A stretch of DNA of 64,000 nt from positions 1 through 64,000 of the forward strand of contig CADCTA010000117.1 of assembly GCA_902805675.1 (NCBI GenBank), read 5' to 3'. Position 1 is the first letter of the stretch; each line of letters begins with the position of its first letter. Positions 44,000-52,415 of this stretch are shown one piece after another. This DNA comes from an uncultured Chthoniobacterales bacterium (GTDB lineage Bacteria > Verrucomicrobiota > Verrucomicrobiia > Chthoniobacterales > UBA10450). The position numbers and the translations under genes were made by a program. The notes under the pieces are model-generated. The model was not told the DNA's origin. It made no database searches and saw nothing but the letters and a program-made list of their open reading frames with translations.

Positions 44000-44092
44000 G
44001 ACGTCAGGAGCGGTTCGCGCGCGCGGTCGGGTCACCTTGGATTGACGCTGCCTGTCGGAACCGCCATGATGTCGCCCCAAACAACCCGCAAC

Positions 44093-44413
44093 ATGGCCAA
44101 ACCCGCACAGCCGAAAGTTTTCTCGCACGACGGCGCGATCGATCTCCACGTATCGCCGGAGGTGCGCGCTGCCTTGCGCGAGATCATCGACGAGAAGCCG
44201 AAGCGGCTGGTGATCGATCTTTCGCGTGTCCCCTACGTCGATAGCTCGGGCCTCGCGGTGCTCATCGGCGCTAAGCAGGAGCTGGAGGCGAACGGGGGCA
44301 CGTTCATGCTGGCTGGTCCGCAGCAGGCGGTCCGCACGATTCTCGAGAGCGCGCGGCTGGATCAATATTTCCAGCTGGTGACGGACCTCGACGCCGCACT
44401 AGCGACGCGCTGA
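44093..44413 (+). CDS. STAS-domain anti-anti-sigma factor
   Basis: This 106-residue protein has the STAS signature RVPYVDSSGLAVLIGAKQEL, in which the Ser of DSSGL is the usual phosphorylation site of anti-anti-sigma factors (SpoIIAA/RsbV type). It likely switches an anti-sigma kinase; none is adjacent. The frame opens at a TTG (44042) with further ATG codons at 44066 and 44069; MAKPAQPKVF at 44093 fits the family start best. Confidence 0.88.
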   Translation: MAKPAQPKVFSHDGAIDLHVSPEVRAALREIIDEKPKRLVIDLSRVPYVDSSGLAVLIGAKQELEANGGTFMLAGPQQAVRTILESARLDQYFQLVTDLDAALATR

Positions 44414-44582
44414 GGTCGCGCGCTTCGGTTCGGCCGCAGCAGGTGGTCGCGACTGTGCTGCGGAGCTCGCTCTAGTTCATCGAAGCTTCTCCGCTGCGGG
44501 ATGCACCGCCGGCATTTCGGAGGCGGCGTTTCCGCGCAAGGCGCTGGTTGAACGTTTGTACGAGTGCCGCTGTCCCAGGCAC

Positions 44583-45326
44583 ATGATTTTTTCCGAGGCT
44601 CTTGCGAGCGAAACGTTCCCACCCGCTGCACTCGTCCAAACATCACCTTCGCTGCGGGTCCGTGGCGCCGCTCTGAAAGCGATCGCTCTCGGTCTGGCGG
44701 CACTCTGTTGTTCAGCAACCCCGCAGGCGCAGGCCCAGGAGGGCGGTCAGGTGCCTTATGCCACTATCCATAAGGTCGTCAGCCGCGCGGGCCAGGTGAA
44801 GCATCCGAAGGTGCGTGCCATCGTCACCCTCCAGTCGAAAACAGGAGCCGCGAAGCAGAAGCCGATCACCATGGTCATCCAGGCGAAGAGCGGCCCGATC
44901 AATGTCGCAGTGAGCGAGGATGGGGAGATCCGGAATTTTCCGATCAGCGCCGAACTCCTCAAAGAAAACCCGATGGTGCAAAGCAATCAACCGAAAGGCA
45001 GCTCGCAGCTCCGCGTGGACCTAGAGGCGGTGCTGCCGGATGGGCTGAGCTACTCATATCGCGAGCTGTCGCAGTTGCTGGATGACGCCAGCGCCGAGAT
45101 GAAAAAGCAGGCTGGGATGCTCTCGATGATGATGCCGCGCCCGAAGGCACTCTCCTTCGAGTTCGGCGGTGGCGGGAAGCAAACGGTCACGATCAAACGT
45201 GCCGAACCGCAGGTGTTGAACGCCGACGCGAACGGCGCCGTGCTGCTGGAGATCGACAAGAAGCTGGCGGCGGAAGATCCTCAGGTCGTAGTTTCCGCCA
45301 GGCCCTCGAAGGTGCTGGTGAGATAG
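44583..45326 (+). CDS. Hypothetical exported protein
   Basis: This is an about 247-residue protein with a long N-region and then a signal segment (AALKAIALGLAALCCSATPQ, cut near AQA). The mature part is mainly beta (AIVTLQSKTGAAKQKPITMV, GPINVAVSEDGEIRNFPISA). A helix contains MKKQAGMLSMMMPRPKALSF, and the C-terminal strands end ARPSKVLVR. I recognise no family. The upstream TTG start would add nine residues. Confidence 0.6.
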   Translation: MIFSEALASETFPPAALVQTSPSLRVRGAALKAIALGLAALCCSATPQAQAQEGGQVPYATIHKVVSRAGQVKHPKVRAIVTLQSKTGAAKQKPITMVIQAKSGPINVAVSEDGEIRNFPISAELLKENPMVQSNQPKGSSQLRVDLEAVLPDGLSYSYRELSQLLDDASAEMKKQAGMLSMMMPRPKALSFEFGGGGKQTVTIKRAEPQVLNADANGAVLLEIDKKLAAEDPQVVVSARPSKVLVR

Positions 45327-45480
45327 CGCGCCGTGAGCCGCGCAGCCGGGAAATGTGATTTCTGGTTGCTGCCGGTGCATGGATATGTTCACGTGAACGC
45401 ATGCACTACTTTCGGCGTCTTTGGGGATTCTTCACCCGCTGGGGATCGACTCGCGAACGTCAGCTCGAGCTCCCACTGGT

Positions 45481-45702
45481 GTGGACGACGAAGAGGCGCT
45501 GAGGCCGATCCGCGAGGCGCTCGAGCGCGCGCGAGAGCGCGTCGAGTATGCCATCGGGCGGCTGAAGTCATTCGAAGAAGTGCGATCGCTGCGATGGCGT
45601 TGCAGCGGGTGCGGCTTCACCAAGCGCTTCACGAAAGCGGTGCCAGTCAGCGTCGCGCCGCCCTGCCCGAAATGCAGCGGCGGGAGTTTTGAGCCAGGCT
45701 GA
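45481..45702 (+). CDS. Small zinc-ribbon protein
   Basis: This 73-residue protein from a GTG start has an N-terminal helix (EALRPIREALERARERVEYA) and a zinc ribbon with two CxxC pairs (RWRCSGCGFTKRF and PPCPKCSGGSFEP). A TTG at 45421 would extend it by 20 residues. Such small ribbons often bind RNA or partner proteins. I recognise no named family. Confidence 0.6.
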   Translation: MDDEEALRPIREALERARERVEYAIGRLKSFEEVRSLRWRCSGCGFTKRFTKAVPVSVAPPCPKCSGGSFEPG

Positions 45703-45908
45703 CGTTGCGCAGTGAAAAAGCCGCGGCGGCTTGTGCGCGCGAGAGTCGAATCGGAACGCTCCGCTCCCTCGCGGCAGCTCTCGCCGCCGCTCCGCTGCAC
45801 AACCGCGCGCCGCTCCGCACCCGAATTGGGATCAGACGCAGCTGAATACCTGCTGCGCTCGACACGTCCACGGACAAACACATCCAATAGAATCGACCAA
45901 ACCAAATC

Positions 45909-46268
45909 ATGAAAAAATTCCTTAGCCTCTGTTTGAGCGCCACGCTTCTGCTGGCCAACGCCACGACCGGCAACGCCGGCGAGCAGGACTTCACCGTCAT
46001 CAACAAAACCGGTGTCGAAATCAACGCCCTCTACGTTTCACCCGCCGACAAGAAAGAGTGGGGTGAAGATATTCTCGGCCAGGACACGCTGGCTGCCGGC
46101 GCGAGCGCCGACATCGAGTTCGATCCAGCCGAAGAAGCCGACAAATGGGACCTGCGGGTCGAGGACAAGGAAGGCAACTCGATCGAGTGGAGTGATCTCG
46201 ACCTGACCGAGATCGCGAAAGTCACGCTCCTCTACGCCAACGGTAAAGCGACGGCGAAGGTAGAGTAA
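45909..46268 (+). CDS. Conserved hypothetical exported protein
   Basis: This is a 119-residue protein with a signal peptide (KKFLSLCLSATLLLANATTG). The mature part FTVINKTGVEINALYVSPAD, GQDTLAAGASADIEFD and DLTEIAKVTLLYANGKATAK reads as a single small all-beta domain that recurs in Verrucomicrobia and other phyla. No function is assigned that I trust. It is followed by a clear terminator. Confidence 0.75.
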   Translation: MKKFLSLCLSATLLLANATTGNAGEQDFTVINKTGVEINALYVSPADKKEWGEDILGQDTLAAGASADIEFDPAEEADKWDLRVEDKEGNSIEWSDLDLTEIAKVTLLYANGKATAKVE

Positions 46269-46290
46269 GGCCCCACACCACGAGCATTTG

Positions 46291-46328
46291 AAAAGGCGGT
46301 CCGCATCACTGCGGGCCGCCTTTTTCGT
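46291..46328 (+). terminator. Rho-independent terminator
   Basis: AAAGGCGGTCCGC (46292-46304) pairs with GCGGGCCGCCTTT (46311-46323) with one G-T pair, and a T-run TTTTTCG follows. It terminates the 45909-46268 transcript. Confidence 0.88.
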
Positions 46329-46422
46329 TTCAAGCACGGCACGCGACGCGAGGCACTCAATCTGACTTCGCTACCGAACGGAGACACGCGGCACCGCTAC
46401 GCCGCGTCGCGCGGCCACGACG

Positions 46423-46530
46423 CTACTGCGTGGTTTTCGTGCTGGTCTTCTTTGCGCCTGCCAGGCGCTCCGTCTTCTTACGACGAGCTGCGCGTTTCTT
46501 TACGTTGTCTCTGCCTTTGCTGTTTCCCAT
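46423..46530 (-). CDS. Very small basic protein (35 aa)
   Basis: On the minus strand an ATG at 46530 opens MGNSKGRDNVKKRAARRKKT followed by ERLAGAKKTSTKTTQ and a TAG at 46423. Over a third of residues are Lys or Arg. The abundance of Lys, the absence of hydrophobics and the clean start and stop make it a credible small protein, perhaps ribosome- or nucleic-acid-associated. It could be noise, since no conservation can be checked here; the related Lys-rich gene at 47424 supports it. Confidence 0.45.
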   Translation of the reverse strand: MGNSKGRDNVKKRAARRKKTERLAGAKKTSTKTTQ

Positions 46531-46608
46531 AAGGCCGCACAATCGCCGCTTCACGCCCTCTTCCCAAGCTGTTTTGCGAGAGGGGCGTTTTTGCGCGCCG
46601 CTCGCGCG

Positions 46609-46713
46609 GCAGGGACGCCGCGCCGCGGCGTCCGAGGCGCGGTGCTTCCGCGGAGAGCGTGCGATAATCAGCGAACATGCCGCGCCGCTCGGACATCGCA
46701 GCGCGATGTCCCT
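46609..46713. repeat. Pair of REP-type hairpins in inverted orientation
   Basis: Unit 1 (46609-46637) has AGGGACGCCGCGCCGCGGCG then TCC; unit 2 (46689-46713) has CGGACATCGCAGCGCGATGT then CCC. Read in reverse, unit 2 matches unit 1 except that the inner stem GCC/GGC becomes ATC/GAT, with pairing kept on both sides. The spacer between them contains no gene. Confidence 0.75.
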
Positions 46714-46728
46714 ACCACTCGAGCGTCG

Positions 46729-47388
46729 TCACGCGGCGGGCTTGGTTCGCAGGGTTCGGAACGTGATCGAGTATCGCAGCGTCTTGGTCGGTGGAATATG
46801 ATGCTGCCAGTCCGTTCGGACGCTGCCGCGCAAGATGTAGGCTGATCGTGCAGCGAGGTGCTGGCCGAGCGGCTTCGCGCGTTTCGTGCCGGCAGGCGCT
46901 GCTTTCACCACCGGCCACGGCCGAAATTGCATCGTGCACTCTCCGAGCAGCGACACACCGACGACGATGTCGAATGGCGGTGCATCACGATGCCAGCCGA
47001 TCTGCGCGCCTGCGCGATACTCGGTCACCAGCACCTCCTCGAGACGTTCTGCGTCGCAGCCGGAAAAGCTGGCGACACGATCGCGCAGCGACAGGAGAAA
47101 ATCAGGAGTCGGCGGCGCCTCGGTCAGTTTAAACGTCTCAAACCCGTAGTGCCGGCCGAACTGCACGGTGCGTCGCTTCGCGATCACGCCATGCATTCTG
47201 ATCTCCGCGAATGGCAGTTCCTGAATCGCCGCGACCAGCTGCCGTTCTTCCTCCGCGGAAATGAAATCGTCGCGGTACACGAAGCCCTCTGGCATCTGCG
47301 ACACAGTCGCGAACAGCTCGGTTTGGTTCACGGATGAGGGATCGTTGTCGACAGCGGCGACGGATTCCGGCATTCCACTAGCACGCAC
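46729..47388 (-). CDS. AlkB-like 2-oxoglutarate/Fe(II) dioxygenase (alkylated DNA repair type)
   Basis: This 219-residue protein carries the 2OG-Fe(II) fold with the metal triad: H-x-D in IGWHRDAPPFDIVVGVSLL and the distal His in DWQHHIPPTKTLRYSITFRT, the last Arg binding 2-oxoglutarate. The N-terminal segment QTELFATVSQMPEGFVYRDD matches AlkB homologues, so the longer start (47388 or the internal ATG 47373) is kept. It likely removes alkyl lesions from DNA or RNA. It is convergent with the preceding small gene and diverges from the 47424 gene. Confidence 0.9.
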   Translation of the reverse strand: MRASGMPESVAAVDNDPSSVNQTELFATVSQMPEGFVYRDDFISAEEERQLVAAIQELPFAEIRMHGVIAKRRTVQFGRHYGFETFKLTEAPPTPDFLLSLRDRVASFSGCDAERLEEVLVTEYRAGAQIGWHRDAPPFDIVVGVSLLGECTMQFRPWPVVKAAPAGTKRAKPLGQHLAARSAYILRGSVRTDWQHHIPPTKTLRYSITFRTLRTKPAA

Positions 47389-47423
47389 GTCGCCGCTCGG
47401 TGTGGTAACGTCGTGTCACCGTT

Positions 47424-47624
47424 ATGGCGAAACCAAATTACTCAGGCGAGAAGCGTCGCAAAGAACTCGAGAAGCAGAAGAAGAAAGAAGAGAAGAAGCG
47501 CCGCAAGCTGGAGAACGCTGCGCGCGGCCCGGACGATGCCTCGACTGACGCAGACGAGGCCGGTGAGGCAGGCGACGCATCAGCGGACGCTGGCGAGCAA
47601 CCTGCCGTGCCGTCGCCAAGCTAG
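47424..47624 (+). CDS. Small Lys-rich protein
   Basis: This is a 66-residue protein whose first half is a charged helix, SGEKRRKELEKQKKKEEKKR then RKLENAARG. The second half is acidic and Ala-rich (DDASTDADEAGEAGDASADA). The MAKPNYSGEKRRKELEKQKK start resembles small proteins annotated as hypothetical in Proteobacteria. It diverges from the AlkB-like gene. Confidence 0.65.
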   Translation: MAKPNYSGEKRRKELEKQKKKEEKKRRKLENAARGPDDASTDADEAGEAGDASADAGEQPAVPSPS

Positions 47625-47835
47625 CGCGGCCCCGGGACGCGCTCGCGAGCGCATTTGGCAGCGTAGGAAGCACGAGCAGCTACAGGCGGTCGTGCTGCGG
47701 ATTTGCCGCGCCGCGAACGAGCTGATTCAGCGCACAAAACGGCGCAGTGCCTTTGCTCGTGGGCCAAGGCGGTTGCGCCGCGGGCTGACGTGCCCGTGAT
47801 TTGTGCGCGCGTCAGAGCGCGAGTGCCTGAGGTCG

Positions 47836-48207
47836 TTATTCCTCGCAGGGAACGAGGTAGCGAAAATCGGGATCGTCCTTCGTGGCGTAAAGCACATACC
47901 CCGCCTTCGGAGCTTTGATCTTCACCCAGTATCCGCCGTCGGAACTCGTCTTGATCATCGGGTAGACCGCACCTGCGTCGGTCAGCTCCTCGCCATCGAG
48001 TTGCACTTCCTGGCCCCTTTTGAGGCTGCCGAGCTTGCGGCTGTCAGACGATGCGCCCGCACGAATGAGCAGGCCGACCTCAGACTCGACCTTGTGGCAT
48101 TCCGCTAATGGATCGCTGCCGGTCGGCAGTTCGGCGGAAGCATTGTGGAGTGCCGACAGGGTCGTGAGCGCGAGCGCAACGGCAACACCGGAAATTGTTT
48201 TGTGCAT
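47836..48207 (-). CDS. Exported SH3-like domain protein
   Basis: This 123-residue protein has a signal peptide (SGVAVALALTTLSALHNASA). A bacterial SH3-like segment follows (VGLLIRAGASSDSRKLGSLK, RGQEVQLDGEELTDAG, YWVKIKAPKAGYVLYATKDD), and two cysteines at its ends could form a disulfide. Bacterial SH3 domains commonly bind peptidoglycan or peptides. No further domain is visible. Confidence 0.75.
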   Translation of the reverse strand: MHKTISGVAVALALTTLSALHNASAELPTGSDPLAECHKVESEVGLLIRAGASSDSRKLGSLKRGQEVQLDGEELTDAGAVYPMIKTSSDGGYWVKIKAPKAGYVLYATKDDPDFRYLVPCEE

Positions 48208-48312
48208 CTATGTTCTTAGCTGCCAATCCCGCCGCCGTAAATGGCTCGTTGCAGCCGATGCAGCGAAACTCCTTCGCGCGCGACGCGGCGGCATGCTACG
48301 AGTCACGCCCCA

Positions 48313-49140
48313 ATGACCTCGTCGCCTCGACCGATGCATAGCTGGCGGCGCCTTGCGCTCGCCTCACTCTTGGCGCTGGTATCTCTCCCGGCAGCTCTCG
48401 CTGAAGGCGACAAGGCCGAGGACACGCCCCGCTTCTGGCAGCGCGACCCGGAAGCCGAGTTCGAGAACGAAGGGCGCAACCACTGCGCTCCTGCCTCCAT
48501 CGGCGTCGGCCTCGTTTATCTCGCCACGGCGCGCGGCTTCGACGATCTCGTCGAGAGCACCGATCACGACGGTCAAGTCGCGCTGATCACCGAGCTCGCG
48601 GAGGAGATGGCGACTGATCCTGCCGAGGGCACAAACCCGGACAAAATCCTGACGGGGCTCCGCAGCTACGCGAAGAAGCGCGGTGTCACGTTTGAGCGGC
48701 TCGAGCTGGCGACCTGGCGCGGCGTCAGCGCACGGAACCGGAGCCACCTGATCGGCACCAAGCCAAAGCTGAGCTGGATGACTGCGGCCGCCGACGACCC
48801 TGATGCGGTGGTGATCTTCAACTTCGGCTGGTACAAAGAGGACGACGACGGCGGCTACACGCGCCACAGCGGTCACTGGGTCAGCGTGGTGGGCTCTGGC
48901 CCACGCGCGCGGCAGTTCGAAGTGCACAACCCGGCGCTAAAGCCCGAGCGCCAGAAAACGGACACCCGCATCACGCTTGCGCCGGTCGAGGATGATTTCG
49001 TGATGACGAACGCCGCGGGCGACGAGACGGCGATGACCGGCTACTACCAGGCGGAAGGTCCGGGGTTGCCGTTCAACAAGAACGCGGTTTCCGCCGCCGT
49101 GCTGGATTCGGTGATTGTGTTCAAGCTCGACGAGCAGTGA
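48313..49140 (+). CDS. Exported C39/papain-like cysteine peptidase
   Basis: This is a 275-residue protein with a signal peptide (WRRLALASLLALVSLPAALA). The catalytic Cys is in GRNHCAPASIGVGLVYLATA (about residue 58). The His is in RHSGHWVSVVG, with the Asn/Asp in VHNPALKPERQ. This Cys-His arrangement matches the C39-like peptidase fold. It may act on peptides or the cell wall. Alternative starts at 48241 and 48334 exist; the signal fits 48313 or 48334. Confidence 0.78.
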   Translation: MTSSPRPMHSWRRLALASLLALVSLPAALAEGDKAEDTPRFWQRDPEAEFENEGRNHCAPASIGVGLVYLATARGFDDLVESTDHDGQVALITELAEEMATDPAEGTNPDKILTGLRSYAKKRGVTFERLELATWRGVSARNRSHLIGTKPKLSWMTAAADDPDAVVIFNFGWYKEDDDGGYTRHSGHWVSVVGSGPRARQFEVHNPALKPERQKTDTRITLAPVEDDFVMTNAAGDETAMTGYYQAEGPGLPFNKNAVSAAVLDSVIVFKLDEQ

Positions 49141-49171
49141 GGGCAGCAGACGACGCTGGCCCGCGAGCGAG

Positions 49172-50629
49172 CTAAAGCGGATACGACAAGGTCGCGCCGA
49201 GGATCGTAACGAGGAGCAGCACGACCGGCACGAGCACGAGGAAGACGACGAAGGTGTAGCCCATCACGTCACGCGCGCGCAGCTGGAACAGGCCGAGGAT
49301 CGGCAGCATCCAGAATGGCTGAATCAGATTGGCGAGCGCTTCGCCGAGATCGTATGCCGCTACAACCCAGCCGAGGTGAACCTTCAGCTCGTGTGCGGCG
49401 GCCATGACGTAAGGAGCTTCCACCACCCACTTCGATCCGCCTGACGGAACGAAGACGCCGAGCACCGCCGAGTAGATCGCCACGATCGCGGGGAACGTCT
49501 CGCGGGAAGAGATGCCGACGAAGGCGTGGGCGATCTGCTGGCTCAAGGCGGTGGAGGTGATGATGCTCGCGATGCCGGCATAAAACGGGAATTGAAGAAT
49601 GACTCCCCACACCGCGGGCGTGGCGCTTTGCACAGCGTGCATGAGGCGCGCGGGAGTTTTATGCAGCAGGAAACCAAGGAGCAGGAACGTGAGATTGACG
49701 ATGTTTAGGTTGATCGCGTTCAACGGCTCCGCCGCGGCCATGAAGTAGCGCACCAGGTAAGTGCCGCCAATGAGCACGATGAGCCAGTTGAGGATCGGCG
49801 AATGCTCGAGCCACTGGCCGGGAGTCGGTTTCTCAATTGTGGCAGGCGGCTCGATCTCCGATTCGCCAAGCTCAATGCCGAGATCGCGCGCTGTCTTCCC
49901 GCGCCCGGCGGGCGGCGTCACCAGCCACATGACGACGGTGACGACTGCAATCTCGACGATCACCGAGACGAAGCTTTGCCAGAGGAAGATGGTGTGCTGG
50001 AACGGGATCAGCCCGCCCGGCACCATGCCGTTGTTCGCGACGATGTCGCGGATCTGCGGCTGGAGCGCTCCGGGTGTGGCCATTTGCAGCGCAGCCGATC
50101 CACTCAAGCCCTGCGCCCAGACGCTGCCGAGGCCGAGGAAGCTGGCCGCGGCGAGTGCGCGGTAGTCCACGCCTTCGACGCGGCGCGCCACTTCCTTCGC
50201 AAGCACCGCGCTGAAGATGAGGCTGAAGCCCCAGTTGAACCACGAGCTCGTCATGGCGAAAAACGCCACGAGCGCGACAGCATTGCGCGGTGTGGTCGGC
50301 CACGCGGCGACCATGCGGATGACGCGGCCGACCGGCGTCGACGTGGCGAGCACATGGCCGGTGATGATGATGAGCGCCATCTGCAGCGTGAACGGGATTA
50401 ACTCCCAGAACCCGCGCCCCCAGGCATCGATCACCTGCGGAATCGTCGATGGCGTAAAGGCGACGCCGGACGCGACGACGATCAATGTGGCGATGAGCGC
50501 GAAGACGAAGGCGTCGGGCACCCAGCGCTCCGTCCAGTCGGTCATGGACAGCGCGATGCGCGCGAGGAAGCCAGGCTCTTCGGAGAAGGTAGGGTTGTCG
50601 GCGGAACGCGGGTCGTTAGGGCGCGCCAT
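49172..50629 (-). CDS. Short-chain fatty acid transporter (AtoE/TIGR00366 type)
   Basis: This 485-residue protein has about 12 membrane helices. The N-terminal half has MTDWTERWVPDAFVFALIAT and FMTSSWFNWGFSL-like AFFAMTSSWFNWGFSLIF. SGSAALQMATPGALQPQIRD and the C-terminal FVPSGGSKWVVEAPYVMAAA are typical of the AtoE transporters that carry acetoacetate and butyrate. It suggests uptake of short-chain fatty acids. It lies 32 bases after the C39-like gene on the opposite strand. Confidence 0.88.
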   Translation of the reverse strand: MARPNDPRSADNPTFSEEPGFLARIALSMTDWTERWVPDAFVFALIATLIVVASGVAFTPSTIPQVIDAWGRGFWELIPFTLQMALIIITGHVLATSTPVGRVIRMVAAWPTTPRNAVALVAFFAMTSSWFNWGFSLIFSAVLAKEVARRVEGVDYRALAAASFLGLGSVWAQGLSGSAALQMATPGALQPQIRDIVANNGMVPGGLIPFQHTIFLWQSFVSVIVEIAVVTVVMWLVTPPAGRGKTARDLGIELGESEIEPPATIEKPTPGQWLEHSPILNWLIVLIGGTYLVRYFMAAAEPLNAINLNIVNLTFLLLGFLLHKTPARLMHAVQSATPAVWGVILQFPFYAGIASIITSTALSQQIAHAFVGISSRETFPAIVAIYSAVLGVFVPSGGSKWVVEAPYVMAAAHELKVHLGWVVAAYDLGEALANLIQPFWMLPILGLFQLRARDVMGYTFVVFLVLVPVVLLLVTILGATLSYPL

Positions 50630-50733
50630 GCTGAGATTAAGAAGGAAGAATTACGGCGGCAGAAGGATATTCGCGCGCGCAGCGCCGCTCGGGCCGTGGG
50701 AGGTCCAACCTGGGCCGCGGCGCGCGGGTTTTA

Positions 50734-51594
50734 CTACGCCTCGCTGCGGCCATCGGTGTATGGCTTGCCGCACCGTCGGCAGAAGCGCGCGCCGCGATCA
50801 GCTTCCACCGTCTCGCAATTCGCGCAGACCCGAGCCTCCTTCGATCGCGCGGCCTGCCGCAGTTCCATGGAGAAGATGCCCGTCGGCACCGCAATGATGC
50901 CGTAGCCCATGATCATGATGACGCTGGCGATGAAGCGGCCGAGCACAGTCTGCGGCGTGATGTCGCCGTAGCCGACCGTGGTGAGCGTCACGATCGCCCA
51001 GTAGACGCCTTGCGGGATGCTGGTGAAGCCATTCGTTTCGCCCTCCACCAGATACATGAGCGTGCCCATCACAAACACGAGCGCGAGTACGGTGAAGACG
51101 AAGACCATGATCTTGCGCCGGCTGGCACGCAGCGCAGTGATGAGTGTGTCGGATTCCTCGAGGAAATGCGCCAGCTTGAGCACGCGGAAGACACGGAGGA
51201 GCCGCAGCACGCGGATCACCATCACGTAGTTCGCGGCGGTGAAGAGATTGATGAAGCTCGGCAGGATGGCGAGCAGATCGACCACGCCGTAGAAGCTCCA
51301 GGCGTAGTGCCAGGGCCGGCGCACGGAGAGCAGGCGCGCGATGTATTCCAGCGTGAAGAGGCCGGTGAAAATCCATTCCAGTGTGCGCAGCAGTTGCCCG
51401 TGAGCAGCCTGGATCGGCTTCACGCTCTCCAGCATGACAACCGTGACGCTCAGGAAGATCGCGATGAGTAGACCGACATCGAATGCTTTGCCGGCCGGCG
51501 TGTCGCTCTCGAAAATGATGGTGTAGAGCGTGCGCTTCCACGCCGGCTGGTCCTCGGTCGGGCGGTCCTTCGCTGGGGCTTGCCGTGTTTTCAT
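50734..51594 (-). CDS. Voltage-gated-type potassium channel with C-terminal zinc ribbon
   Basis: This 286-residue protein has six membrane spans. S4 carries repeated arginines (VIRVLRLLRVFRVLKLAHFL), and the pore has the K+ filter in VTLTTVGYGDITPQTVL. The last 30 residues form a zinc ribbon with CxxC pairs (VCANCETVEADRGARFCRRC). The ribbon could couple the channel to metal or a partner, which is my suggestion. It is encoded 104 bases upstream of the AtoE gene on the same strand. Confidence 0.9.
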   Translation of the reverse strand: MKTRQAPAKDRPTEDQPAWKRTLYTIIFESDTPAGKAFDVGLLIAIFLSVTVVMLESVKPIQAAHGQLLRTLEWIFTGLFTLEYIARLLSVRRPWHYAWSFYGVVDLLAILPSFINLFTAANYVMVIRVLRLLRVFRVLKLAHFLEESDTLITALRASRRKIMVFVFTVLALVFVMGTLMYLVEGETNGFTSIPQGVYWAIVTLTTVGYGDITPQTVLGRFIASVIMIMGYGIIAVPTGIFSMELRQAARSKEARVCANCETVEADRGARFCRRCGKPYTDGRSEA

Positions 51595-51727
51595 GCTGTC
51601 GAGCGGGCGATGCTAGGTCGCTCCGTGTAGCTTTTGAATCGGAGCTTGGCACCGCAGTGCTCGGGTTCGTCCGTGAGCTGCGAACACCGCTGTCGCCACG
51701 CGTGACACGACGCCGCGGCTGCGCACC

Positions 51728-52204
51728 TCACGGCGTGGCGGTTGCCTCAACAAAGTCCCGCTGGAAAGGGCCCTCGCTATGAATTTGCAGGACCGCTTCG
51801 CCTCGCGACCACGCAAAATGCGGAACTCGGGCCGGTATGACGGCGAAGTCGCCGGCCTTGAGTTCGCGGCCTGTGCTTTCCTCGAACCTCGGTCCGAAAC
51901 CGAGATGCACAGTGCCGGAGATCACGGTGATTCGTTCAGCGGCCGCGGGATGGGTGTGCGGCGGGATCCTGTAGCCGGCGGGCATCTTCAGCCGGATCGT
52001 GAACGGACCTGCGTTCTTAGGATCGCCATCTAGCACGACCATCTGCGCACCGGCGGGTAGAGACGCCGGAGCGTCTTGCCACTTCAGTTCGCCTCCCGCG
52101 ATAATCTTGTGCTCGGTTGCTCCGCGCGCGGTGACGTTCTCCTCGGCCCGAACCAGAGCAGCCGCAGCGATCAGGATGAGTGCGAGGATGATCTTCGTGT
52201 TCAT
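51728..52204 (-). CDS. Exported cupin-domain protein
   Basis: This 158-residue protein has a signal peptide (NTKIILALILIAAAALVRAE). A conserved cupin barrel follows: PPHTHPAAAERITVISGTVH then ELKAGDFAVIPARVPHFAWS, with the His residues of both cupin motifs. The function is unknown; such periplasmic cupins may bind a metal. The start at 52204 gives the signal peptide; the longer frame overlaps a repeat. Confidence 0.8.
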   Translation of the reverse strand: MNTKIILALILIAAAALVRAEENVTARGATEHKIIAGGELKWQDAPASLPAGAQMVVLDGDPKNAGPFTIRLKMPAGYRIPPHTHPAAAERITVISGTVHLGFGPRFEESTGRELKAGDFAVIPARVPHFAWSRGEAVLQIHSEGPFQRDFVEATATP

Positions 52205-52284
52205 AGAGGATTCTAGCGCGTAGATGCGCAGCCGCTCACCGCGTTTGGCAGGCGGGCATTCGCGAGATGGAGAAGAAAAACGTA

Positions 52285-52313
52285 AGTGATTCCTCCACTT
52301 CGGTCGGAATGAC
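52285..52313. repeat. Half copy of the CATTCCGA-type interspersed repeat
   Basis: GTGATTCCTCCACTTCGGTC then GGAATGACA reads in reverse as the left arm of the repeat at 27738-27826. It lies between the cupin gene and the transglutaminase-like gene. Confidence 0.7.
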
Positions 52314-52415
52314 ATGCGATGCGGTCCACGGCAGGCGGAGCGCCGCGCCGTGCGAACAGTCGGCTTCGCGTGTAACGCCTTGCCGCCACGCAGCTTTATG
52401 ACAAGCTCGGGGCCG

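Noticed and set aside
44434-44463. Terminator hairpin after the STAS gene (CCGCAGCA..TGCTGCGG)
   Set aside because: The 8-bp stem has a 14-base loop and no T-run follows; it is too weak to call.
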